Assembly: GCA_020064725.1 (NCBI GenBank)
Contig: JAGTWJ010000001.1
Span: 310,001 to 374,000 of the forward strand
DNA: 64,000 bases
DNA from: Drechslerella dactyloides
Taxonomy: Eukaryota > Ascomycota > Orbiliomycetes > Orbiliales > Orbiliaceae
Reading direction: 5' to 3'
Shown here: positions 35,337-46,300 of the stretch, one piece after another
Layout of the letters: the number at the start of each line of letters is the position of its first letter
Position numbering within the stretch: position 1 is the stretch's first letter
Translations under genes and position numbers: made by a program
The notes under the pieces: model-generated
Told to the model about the DNA's origin: nothing
The model's database searches: none
Seen by the model: only the letters and a program-made list of their open reading frames with translations

Positions 35337-37301
35337 ATGAGCGAGAAGGATATAGAGGTACGACACCTGTTTCCCCCCCTGCGTCCGTCGCAGTGGGCTA
35401 TTTCTACGAACGGAGGGCTAATATACTGTTTTTATTGCAAATAGGACCGGTTACGCAGCCATGCAAAGGCGTTCGACGGCCTGCTGAATCTCATACCAGC
35501 GAAGCTCTACTTCAGCCAGGATAATTCCGTACGGGACTCCCACCCCTTGCGATGGCAGAATACTGGGACAGACTGACTGACCGGATGGGCTGCTTGGTTT
35601 GTATCGAATTGTAGGATCAATGGAAGAAGCGGAAGCAGACAAGAGAGGAATCGCAGGCTGCCAAGCGTGCGAAACTCGATCCAGACCAGCCCGTCACCGT
35701 CAAAGAGGTTGAGGAAGAGCGTGTACGGCAACGGTCAGAGCGCGAAGAGAAGCGACGCAAGCTGAACGAGGATGGGGTGCCGTATGAGACAAAGTCGCAG
35801 ATGAAAGCTAGGAGGAAGGAGGAGAAGCGGCGAGAGAGGAGAGACAGGAAGCAGGGAGAGGGCGGGGAGTCGCCGAAAAAGTCTCGGCCAGAGGGCAAGG
35901 GCCGACAAGAGGTAGAGCAGAATGGCGATGTCGTTGAGATGGTGTCTCCGAGCAAGGAACAGCACCATCCGGCTAAACGGAAAGACGTCAAAGTGAATGG
36001 AGACCGGATTCAGGTCAACGGCACTCAGAAAACCGGGAAGGCGATTATACATAAAACCCAACCTGTATTACCGACCCCTGATGAGGATGATGAGGGTGGT
36101 GAGAGTGATGATGGTTCAGACGGAATGTCTGAGGAGGAGGATTCCAGTTCCGAAGATGAGCAGGCAAATGAACCGGTATCAGAGGACGATTCGGATTCCG
36201 AAGTAGATGCAGAAGTGGGAGAGGAAGATTCGTCGGATGACGGCTCTGAAGCAGGCCACGCCGACAAATCAATACAACAGATCGAAGGTCTCACGTCTAC
36301 GATAGACAGCAACGCGTCTCCCGCTCCGTCGAACACTACGGATGCATCATCTACGGCACAAAAGTCATTGGCAGAGAAGCTCAAGACCTCAAAAGACCCC
36401 GCCATTCAACAACAGCTCAAGGAACGGCTAGCGAAGCGGATAGAGGAACTACGGCAAGCCCGAAAGGCCGATGGTGGAGAAGCACCTCGAACGCGCACGG
36501 AGCTGATGGACCAGCGCAGGAAACGGGACGAACTACGAAAGGAGCGTAAGAAGCAGATGAGACTACAGGCCAAGGCGGAGGCTGCGAAAGCTGGAGCCAC
36601 GCAAAACGGTGAATTTATCGACGGAGCGCCTTCGTCGTCCTCGTCGGTTGCGCGTAAATCGGATAAGGCTGTTGCTCCGGCGAACTACACATTCGGACAA
36701 GTCAACTTCGATGATGGCGATAAGCTAAAGGACAGTCTCGACGGCACCAAATCCTCTTCGAAGAAGAGGGGACCAATGGACGTCCTTGGCGCGCTCAAGC
36801 ACGCGGAGGCCAAAAAGGCGCGTCTTTCAAACATGCCGGAGGAGAAACGTGCCGATATACAGGAGAAGGATCGATGGAGTAAGGCGTTGAAGATGGCTGC
36901 TGGCGAGAAACTACAGGATGATGAGGGCTTGCTCAAGAAATCTCTCAAGCGGCAGGAGAAGGCAAAGAAAAAGTCAAAGAGAGAGTGGTACGTTTACGTA
37001 TTTCCTTTGCTTCACACAGACGATTATCTCTGTGTTCCCACAGAATCGTGCGGATAGGACGGATCTTCTAACACCCAGACTTGTCACGAATAGGAAAGAA
37101 CGAAATGCGGGTGTCGAGAAGGCCAAGGCCATGCGCCAGAAGAAGCGGGAGGCCAACATTGCAGCCCGCAAAGAGCAGAAGAAGGCTGGCAAATCGGGGA
37201 AAAAGGCGAGGAAGGTGCCGTCTAAGAAAGCTAAAGGCAGAGCGGGGTTCGAGGGAACAGGGTTTGGCGGAGCGGGCAGGAAGAATAAGTCGAAGGCGTG
37301 A
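35337..37301 (+). CDS. RRP14: SURF6/RRP14 nucleolar ribosome-biogenesis protein
   Basis: Nucleolar protein needed for early pre-rRNA processing of both subunits. Exons 35337-35357 (only 21 nt), 35445-35528, 35615-36987 and 37094-37301 give 561 aa. The N-terminus (DRLRSHAKAFDGLLNLIPAK and YFSQDNSDQWKKRKQT) matches the Rrp14 N-terminal domain. A Lys/Arg-rich and then acidic low-complexity middle follows. The SURF6 C-terminal domain holds LKERLAKRIEELRQARKAD, NYTFGQVNFDDG, KKRGPMDVLGALKHAEAKK and repeated Lys-rich helices near the end. The final segment GRAGFEGTGFGGAGRKNKSK is typical of the family. The 21-nt first coding exon is required to keep the start ATG in frame. Length is usual for filamentous fungi. 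Confidence 0.93.
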
Positions 37302-38212
37302 GCGGGAGGCGAAGACGAGACGAACGGCGGGACCTGCCAGCTGGCTGTCCTGTCCTGTGCCCGTGCCCATCCATGCACACCATGTTCCTACAGTTCATCT
37401 TGCTGCATACAGCCATTGATCGTGTCTGGTTTGGCGAGCTATTTACCATTTCTTCGGAACCTCTGTATAATAGTGTTCTCGTACCACCAAAGCTAAGGGG
37501 AAAAGAATTCAAAAGATAGTATGCTATAAAACGCAGGCGCGTAAGAAGCCGTTAGCCCGTCTATCTACTCTTCGGATATATGTCCGATCTCGTTTGTGAG
37601 ACAAATAGGCGGCTTAGGATTGTCTTATATTGCTGAAACCCAGCCGGGTAGTCTGGAGCTCCAGACTCTACTTTAATTTGACGAAGGCATGTATCACTCG
37701 CTAGGATTCAATGGCAGTCGCAAGAGGAAAGAAAGAAGGCAGACTCGAATCCCCAGGTCTGAGAAGAGAAGCACCGCACCGTCCCCTCCTTCTCGACGCT
37801 AGGACATCCGTCTTGGCCAATGCACGCACATGGCTACGAAGGCTCGAGACGAGTGATCAGACCTGCCAGTTCATCTAAGATTCTGTGTGACGATAAACTC
37901 GTCGCTATACCGATCTCAGACCGGAAGCATTATCCAGGCCAATAGCCAAGCTGCGGTCGCGCTTCCGGACCCTCAGAGACACGAAAGCGTGACAAAGAAC
38001 CGTCCGAAAAAAGAATGGGCACCCGATAATGTCTCTGACGGTGATTAGCTCGCCTGTGGAGGCATGGATTCACCCATCACAACTGTGCAGGAGGGGTGTG
38101 AGTGTGGTGCGAATGATCGAGGGGATGTGTGGGCGAATAAGAGACTGTGCGTGTGGTTGTCTTGGTGGACCGTGTTCAGGGTGGTTGGTGAAGCCGGTCT
38201 CTTGGGTTAGGC

Positions 38213-38237
38213 AAAAAAAAAAAAAAAAAAAAAAAAA
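38213..38237. repeat. Poly(A) tract of 25 nt
   Basis: Uninterrupted run of 25 A on the plus strand in the convergent region. Such runs can be slippage products or the tail of an old retroposed copy; no flanking retroelement is recognised. Confidence 0.9.
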
Positions 38238-38709
38238 GGTGCACAGCACATATGTAGGTATGGCACTCTCCGCGAAAAGTTGCGTTCGTGCATGCAGCTC
38301 TGCTACTAGCTCATGATGCCTGGACCGCCCACGAGGATGTATTAAGTCTGTGATATACGTACACAGCCACGGGTGAATATTTCGGTAGCAGAGTTTCAAT
38401 AATTCCTTTTCTGGGCCGCGGCACTGACCAAGTACTGTCGTACACAGGCTTCCAATCAAGCAGTCCACGTATTTGTAAATCGAGCTGTCGGTTGAAGAGC
38501 AAGGGTGTGAGGGAGCAGGCTGACTCGCCCGCGAGTGGGGGCCTTTACGATGCGAAGCTAGGATGTGGATATATCGTCTCGAAGGAAGGGTGTGATGGGG
38601 AAGAAGCCGAGGGCGGCAGAGCGTCCGCGCACCTGCACCAGCCCCAGCGATTGATTCATCCAGCTGCAATTCATCGACTGAAGCAAGGGATCCGCAGCAA
38701 GCAGCGTGC

Positions 38710-38815
38710 ATACCGTCCAATAGTAAAATTCGCAGCTGATAGCGGTGAGGGTGTAGGGGAACCTTGTCGGCAGGCTTAGGATGGCTCCTAATGGCAGGAA
38801 GGTCATCAGCTCAAC
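38710..38815 (-). pseudogene. Exon-like hydrophobic frame, possible gene remnant
   Basis: A minus-strand frame reads VELMTFLPLGAILSLP followed by TRFPYTLTAISCEFYYWT and then meets GTATGC, a plausible donor. A TGGTAG acceptor near 38875 precedes another short open stretch (TFIRALASTLLGMKF). These look like pieces of a membrane protein, but no start codon, complete frame or identifiable family was found. It may be a decayed gene or chance. Confidence 0.22.
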
Positions 38816-39012
38816 ATCCGGGATCAAACTTCATCCCCAGCAGCGTCGAGGCGAGAGCCCTGATGAATGTATCTACCAAGACGTTACATGTAATAAATTA
38901 AGAGACGTCTTTTAATGAGGTGGCAAACTTCTTTCTGTACAGCTTCGCTAAGATCCCCGAACTTCGACCGGGTGGTGGGGGGGAGCTGGGAGGAGAAATA
39001 GGCAGGTGTAGG

Positions 39013-40390
39013 CTAGATCTTCAGGCCTTTGCTTCGGAGGACGTTGATGATGTTATAGCGAGCGTAGTCGAGGTATTTGCCCATGCGGCCGATTGTGGTC
39101 CCCATTGATCTGCTGTCGGCCAATCTTTTGTCGAGGAATGTCCAGGTGTTCGTGAAAGACTCCGACTTATCTTGGGTCATGTAGACCTCTATGTATGATT
39201 TTTTCGCGAGGTGTTAGTCGATGCGCAGAGAAGCGATGGGTATGTCAATAGAAAAAGAAAACGGGGACCAAAAAAAAAGAAAGACAGAATGAAGAAGAGG
39301 CGAGTTCAGGTCTATCAAATTAAAGCCAGATCGTGTAAAGGCTTTATGATGTGCATGTACATGGACACTTGGTTATCACACAAGACGCGACCTTGTATGT
39401 TGGACAAGAAAAGGCAAAAAAGGAGGACGAGGAAAAAGGAAGATGAAGAAAAGGGAGGAGAGCTGGATGGATGGGTTTCTTTTTACAAATGTGTCTGATA
39501 ATGGGATTGGACCGGGGAACTGGCGACGGGCGTTTAATCGTGGCCGTCGACCAACGGGGGGTGCAAGCCACAAAAGTAACCGAAGGTATACGCCATCCGC
39601 GGTTTTCTAGGGCAGAAAATTTTTGATGTACTCAGATGTACAGGTACTTACCTGTTGCAGCATATATACTCGACAGGATTGTCCGTTTGGTATACCATGA
39701 GACATCCACGGCTGTGTCCCCGGCGATGTTCCACATGGTATCGGCAAGGCTAAACAGTTCCAACGTCGACGATTGGAGATTGGTTGGATATTTCATCAGG
39801 GCTATCGCCTATGCCGGTTGCAAGCACAGGGAGAAAGAACGTGTATCAGCTTTTGAGTCCCCCATATCGCTTATTATGAAGTACGGCCGGTGGAGCGACG
39901 GTACCTCTGGCCAGCGGTGTATTATATCTTGGTTGCCCTTTAGTCGCTCGATACAGAGAGTCCTGATCTTGCCGGTGGTGCCGAATTGTTGCTTGGAGTT
40001 TTGTAACTCCTTCCATTTTTCGGTGTTTAAAATTCCGCTAAGTCGTTCCCTTTGGGTGACCAAGTGGAATTTGACAATGTCAAAGGGGCCCTGGGGAAAT
40101 AAATTGGTCGTGACGTCCAGATAACCGGCATCCTTGACACCCATGAGGAGAGCGGAGTCGGTAAACCCTTGGGTGGGTACATGGCTCAGGGCGGCCGATA
40201 ATATCGTGGCTTGCTCGGGCGTATATGTAGCCCCGGAGGAGACAGAATTTCGACTGTGATTCAAGAATCGATAGCCGTTCGAATCATTTCCCGAGAACCG
40301 ATACATTGGCAACGGCGGCGCCAAACGTGAACGTGCATTGCAACTACGAAGGCCATGCCGGAGGGTACGGTAGGACGTGTTTGAGATCAT
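39013..40390 (-). CDS. COQ9: COQ9 ubiquinone-biosynthesis protein
   Basis: Lipid-binding member of the mitochondrial coenzyme Q synthome that assists the Coq7 hydroxylase. Three exons (40390-39905, 39808-39652, 39188-39013) join in frame to 272 aa. The N-terminus is rich in Arg/Ser and lacks acidic residues for the first 35 positions, as for a presequence. The COQ9 block follows: ILSAALSHVPTQGFTDSALL, GYLDVTTNLFPQGPFDIVKF, HLVTQRERL. Exon 2 supplies the helix ELFSLADTMWNIAGDTAVD and VSWYTKRTILSSIYAAT, and exon 3 ends EVYMTQDKSESFTNTWTFL then RMGKYLDYARYNIINVL. The first ATG is 40390; the frame upstream of it only offers TTG. The second intron is 463 nt, several times longer than most others here. 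Exons were joined by GT-AG consensus and known family order. Confidence 0.93.
39189..39651 (-). other. Unusually long (463 nt) second intron of COQ9
   Basis: Bounded by a GTAAGT donor and a CATAG acceptor, both keeping the COQ9 frame. On the sense strand much of it is pyrimidine-rich (complement of plus-strand A/G runs at 39250-39300 and 39405-39460). No embedded RNA gene is recognised. Confidence 0.8.
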
Positions 40391-43300
40391 ATTGTATCCT
40401 GCAATCAAATGTCAGAGACTGCAATATTCGCATCGACGCCGAAACGGGACACCGACCACCCTCTCCTATTAGAGGCACGTTTATCTCTTGATGTTTGCCC
40501 AATCTACCGAGAGGAGCACCACTATGAAGTAAAAATTTTGCCTTGATACCGGATTCGAATATTATAAGAGGGAAGCTTGGCTGCTGTCATGTACTGTGAT
40601 CGGAGATGGAGCGGGTACCCCGAGCTTAGCGCCTGGTTCCGAGATCAATGGGCCCTTCACAATCTCCCAGATCCACACGCTATACTGTCCTTCCGTTAAC
40701 GATTGTACCGCGTCTCGAGATGCGAAGGTGAACCGCGAGTCGTGATATTCAGCTGTCCTGGGATGTGGTCGGGTTCCGGCGTAAAATCGCAATCGCGGAA
40801 CATCAAGTTTGACGTCTCGTGCTGTGAACTGAATTGCAATTGGCGGCGCTGGCGCTGGTACGCTAACTATTTTTTCCTCTCTGCACTTGTGTTGCGCGGC
40901 GGTGGCCGGGGCGCTGGCTAAATGCAGGATAAATGACACCCACTTCGCGGCCTACCGACGACGGGTGCACAAAATGACAAACAGTATTACTTTTCGATAT
41001 CACAGCACATCTGCATGTCGTCCTGAGTAATGCGCTTCCCCGTGAGCAGTTGGACTCTAGTAGGTGGTATATGCCTCATGCTAAGAGCTCTTGGACGGCC
41101 AATGCTGATGCTAATACATTCTATGTAGGCTGTCTTGTGTGGGGCCGACCCTACAGAATATAAAACATCATGAGCTGTCCATGCTACATATGCTCGGCTT
41201 AAATAGCATCAATCTCAACCAATAGAAAGCGCGCCGTTGGGGCAAATGCTCCAGGTTCATCACAATCAGCATCCAAACCAGCACAACAATCGAGATTTGA
41301 CATCGGCCAAATGCAGGTGCTATCTTGAGTGTTAATATTTCAAAGGAGTCTGTAACCCCGTGCCCATGCGTCAAGTCCCTTCTATCCATCGCGCCTGCGA
41401 CATCCATGCGTATGCGTAACCGAGTTTATAAGTCTTGTTATTATTGATATCAGTTTCATGTTGAAGGTTGCCGGTGGCAAAAGAGCTACCAAATTTTTAT
41501 GGCCATATACTGATTGCACTGTTGAACGCAGCTGCATGCATATGGATGCACAGATGCTGGCCATCGTGCATAATGCACAGACACACCCAATGAGCCTGAA
41601 TCATTGGATACAAGTCATGAATCCCGACTGAAGCATATCCCGCGGCGGCCAATATACCTCCCACTCGAGCTTCATTGTCGCCAAACGAGCATACCAAGCT
41701 GCCGAAACGGGCAATACCCTATATCTCCGCTCTTATAGGGCCCGGGTTCATTCTTCCCACCGTTTCAGCCCAGCAGCACTCTGTCAGATTATTCTGATAC
41801 CACTTTGATGGATGATATCCCCGACAGCCAATCGTTTGCTATTATCGCGACCTCTTCGGAACTACGAATTGCGCACATGTTACGTCTTAGGAACAATAGA
41901 GGGAAACAAGACAAGCTTCCCAAAACGCTTTGGCTCGTCTCTTCTCCGAATCCTGTTTTTATTCATCAACCGTTCACGCTGCACCCGGAAGGCGCAAAGA
42001 TGCGATATGCAGGTGCGATCACATAAGTCACAAATTTTGATATAGGCCCCCATGGCACGGCTTTGATATGTTGCTTTGCTTTTAATCGATCGAGAAGGGA
42101 AATATGCAAGCCACAAAGCACAGTGCGCAAACAGACACGTCTGGATTCAATTTCCGGTCCACATCCCACGCCAGGGGCCATGTGCCGTGGCCGAATGGGT
42201 CCCCACGGGGCCATTTTCGCTTCGTCCCACAAAGGTCATCGCAGCCGCCGACCACCGCCCCATCCAAATCGACTGTTCGTATCGTGAATATCAAATTTTG
42301 GATACAGGCTACAAACACAACCTTGGCCTCGTAATCTTGCGAAATGTGAACCCGGATTTGAGACATAGACTAGTATTTCTTGAACATGCTTCCGCCTCGG
42401 TTAAATTAAGGTTGATGGAGCTAGCCATTGAGCATTCTGGTGTAACATCAAGACCTCTCGCGAGCTGTTCAACTTGGAAACCAGCAAATTTCAATATAGA
42501 GGAGGCGAGGTTGAATTGGAAACTGTCCGGTTCTCGTGGGACTGTGTGTAACACCGGCTCAAGATCCGGGACCTTTCGAGAACGGCGCCCCAGACAACAT
42601 CCGGCCGTTGAAGGAACTTTAAATTTGCTTATAGCACTGCTTTCCTTAGGACATGTTGCAGGTGTATTAAGTAAACATTTATAAGTAATTTAAGGGTCTT
42701 ATTCAATGCGTGTACAAAAGTATACGTGTGCCAATGTCGTTCGACAAGCGCGTAATCTAGAGTATTCTATCTCAAACTTATCAACTTCCGGACAATAATG
42801 TGGGTCTAGCGAGAGGGCGTCAATGGCCTGCGATGTATCTATAATACTAGTAATAACAGCAAAGGGAGACCAAGTAGCTCCCAGAGGCGAGCTACGGCCT
42901 TGAACGAATGAAAGTTCGAAGCTATCCAGGTGCACGGTTTTCAGGCTAGTAGGCCAACAGTCGCTAGCTAGCAATTCGGCATGCATGCCGGCCGGGACCG
43001 TCTTGCTGAGTTCAGTTCATGCGCACGTTAACGTTAAGCGACAAGCAAACCGGAAAATTAACTGGCGTTCTCAAAAATTACACTCGGGGTTGCATGTCGA
43101 AGCTCTGTGATGCGATCTTTTCATAGTTCCAAAAAAGGTTGAAGAATTTATATCGTGCACGCGGCGCAATAGTTCGTTTTGGAGGTCGTAATTTTGCCGG
43201 GGACGGACATTCGTTTGAGGTGCGCGATGCTGCGCGCTGTGTGGGCCGGAAATTTGGTGTGGTCACCCTCCCTTCCTCAACCACACCACCTTTTTTCCCC

Positions 43301-46300
43301 CCTCCCGTGCTCGCCCACGCACCCTCCCACGGTCATCTCATGCAGACACTCGAGCCATCAAGACGTCTCGAATGCGCCTCCTAGCCCACATCCTGTTCCG
43401 TGCAACCGACCGGACTACTTGCGACTGGCCTTTTTCGACCATCCCGGAATCTGCATCCTGAACTCTTTCGACCCGGAAACGTACACAAAGGGAAAAGGGT
43501 GGTAGAGGAGTTCAGACACACACCATTACGTCGGTACAGTACCTCCTGGCCTCACCCTTGCACCTCCCTGCATAGATTGCTGGAATCTGCTATTTGCATG
43601 TACATGTACATACCTACCTACGTACATACATCCATTACCTACATTGCATGCATGCGGAGTACATGTCTGCAAAGTACCTTTCCCTGACAAATCCCAGCTG
43701 AAGCCCAATATAGTGCTGGGATGCGTGTACATTGACTGCAGTACCTACATATCCGTAACCCCGCTGTCAATCTTTTTTGATCCCTTTGGATTGGACCCAT
43801 ACTAACGGATCGAAATCTTGCCTAGGAGAAAATCGAACCGTCCAGGAAAAAGAAACGGCTGGGGAAAAGAATCAGGACGAGGGCTCGAGATCCGAAAATC
43901 TCGTTCCTAGTCCCAGATTCGCTGCGACAGCCGTCTCCGCTCTCTGATTTTGCTGCTCGCTTCTTGGCTAGCCTCGCAAGTCTTGCACTTCGACGACAGA
44001 GAAGGGGAATATCTCCACTTTTTGGAGACGAATAAATTTCGCAATTTCGTCATCGGTCCGGGCAAAGCAAACCTCCGTGTCTTATTGGCTGCCGCTCCTA
44101 CGCTTGAAAACGCGAAAGGCAAAGAAGGCAGCTGAGAAGCAATTAATCGAGCTCGCTTTTTGGTCAAGCTAGTAACCCTTGACCCAGGTGGTATTGTGCA
44201 CCTTCAGCAAATTTGAGGTAGACCCGAAGCAGAGGTTCACCCGGTCTTTTTGATACAACCACCCAACCACCCAGGGAAAGTAAGTCCAACAAGAAAGCAC
44301 CACACCCACAGACACACGCACCAACACCCACGACTTCTTACAGCAGTTTCGTTCTGAAAGCTTTCCTACTTTAGGCGCAATTTCAACTTTCACGTTCGTT
44401 TATGTTCAATACTTCGAGACGAATGCAATTTTAGCGTTATATTGGCGGCGAACTAATCTGGCTTCGAGGAGATAGTCAAATTTTAACTACCCGATATAAG
44501 TCCCGGAATCGCAGCTCACTGCGCTCAAGCGAGATAAGGCACATCTGCACAGAATCGGCGGTTTGAATCACCCCGGGTCAATTTTCTAGAGCGTTCGTGC
44601 TTTCAAGACAGGGCTCTCGGCTCCGAGTTTGTTGCAGCTTTGCATTGCAGGTAGGACGTGCTGCGCACTGGCCACTGATCTGTTTGGCATCTCGATCCCG
44701 GCCGGCATTCTTCTCACCTGTTGTGGTCTTGAGTTCGTGCATAGCACCCAGAGCGCGCGCCTTAAATTCCCGAACTATATGAACCCGGAGGTACCTGTAC
44801 CTGACAAAACACGGCACTTCCTCTCGCTGAAAAAGAAAGACTCTGGCCAGGGAACGGGCGAGTCCACGCCGATACGAGCCGTGAGAACCCTTGTCGCATC
44901 GTGTTACATGCACATGTAGAACTAGAGCAACAAGGATTTATCCATCCTGCTCTGTCTGAACAATCATATTTCTTTGGAGGAGAAAACCTCCATCGACTGC
45001 AGCCCGGCATTTTCGACAACCGAGCTACACCTGGCACGTTTCGAAGCTCTTCTCCACCGGAGCCTTCCTGTAGCCCCCCCCCGAGCACAGCCTTCACTTC
45101 CCCGGAACGACCAGACATCACAGTCATAAGAGGGTGAAAAAAATTTTAGGGTGGTGACCATATACCTTTCAGGATTTTCGCAAGCAGAGGGTTTAAAAGC
45201 ACAAGATGGGTTTGTGTCCCCCTTCCTTCCAATTGCATCTTACATAAAGGAAACACACGGACAAGTACCCTTGCGCCTCTTGTCTCTCTTGTTCCTGCGC
45301 GATGCAGAGCTTAATTTGCTAACCTACTATATTTTTCCCTCTGGTTTATCTTTGCAGGTAGCTCTAGTGGAGACCATAACCATAGGGCCGCACACCGGAA
45401 CGTAAGTCACAAGTCACCTTTTTTGCCCTTAGCAAGAACGAAAATTCTCGGGACCAAGCTACACCCGTACTACGTCGCGCTCTCCACGTTTCCTATTAAG
45501 CCTACGTTTTGCTTGATATTGCATATACATCCCACACCAGCGAATACAACTTGGCCACAAGACCTCATTCACAAGACCTTATGTCAGGTACCACCTTGTC
45601 CTTCCGATGGTTAGTATTTACACCACCAACAGAGGGAACCAACATGCAAAGACCTCTTTCCGGGAATCTGATGAGGCTTGATCCGTTCCCGTCTTCGTGT
45701 GCTTGATCACGTTACCATAAGCAGCAGCAAGCGCGACGGTTATTGCTCCTCCCTTACCCTTGACAGGACAGTTGACAGATCGTCGAGACTACACTTTGGT
45801 GACTCGAGTTTTCGCCTTCCACACTCCTAGACTCCTAGCTGAAAATTTAGTTTTGTTTTTATCTCTCGTGAGCCCTATCATTCCATTCTTCAGCTGAAGT
45901 ACCTTTTTTCTTTTCAGACTTTGATTTTCGTTTTTCTTTTTATGCCGTGTGTGTTCTACCACAGCCAGCTGCGCTGTCACTTCTCGCCAGGCTTCCTGAG
46001 TGAAGAAGCTCCTCACCGTTGAACCTTTACCGTTTAAGTTGGTTCCAGTTCGCACTGCCTGCCGTTTCGCATGTCGTTTCCTGTCCTCCAGCGGGTTTCG
46101 ATGGACATCCTATAAGCCCTACTGGCTTTTGCTTTTTTCTTCTCTCTGGATCGATTCCGCAGACGAAAGGGTACTCTTCTACACCGTAGTTCCTCCAGAG
46201 CTAGTATAAAGCTCTGCCAAAGTGGAATTTTTTTGTCCCCTTCGTCTACCCCATCCTTCTCACCTAGGACTCTCCTTTCACTGCTTACGGCCTTTCAGTC

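Larger units (their letters stand above)
37302..39012. other. Convergent intergenic region SURF6 / COQ9
   Basis: 1.7 kb of 3' flanks. It contains a 25-nt poly(A) run at 38213-38237 and an exon-like hydrophobic frame on the minus strand near 38710-38815 (listed separately). The 216-codon minus frame at 38070-38720 is interrupted by a Phe run encoded by the A tract and is not convincing. Confidence 0.5.

Noticed and set aside
38070..38720. 216-codon minus-strand frame across the poly(A) tract
   Set aside because: Contains a Phe run encoded by the homopolymer and no conserved segment; likely chance.
40562..40939. 125-codon minus-strand frame upstream of COQ9
   Set aside because: Could not be tied to any family or splice partner; kept only as a weak candidate within the gene-sparse region.
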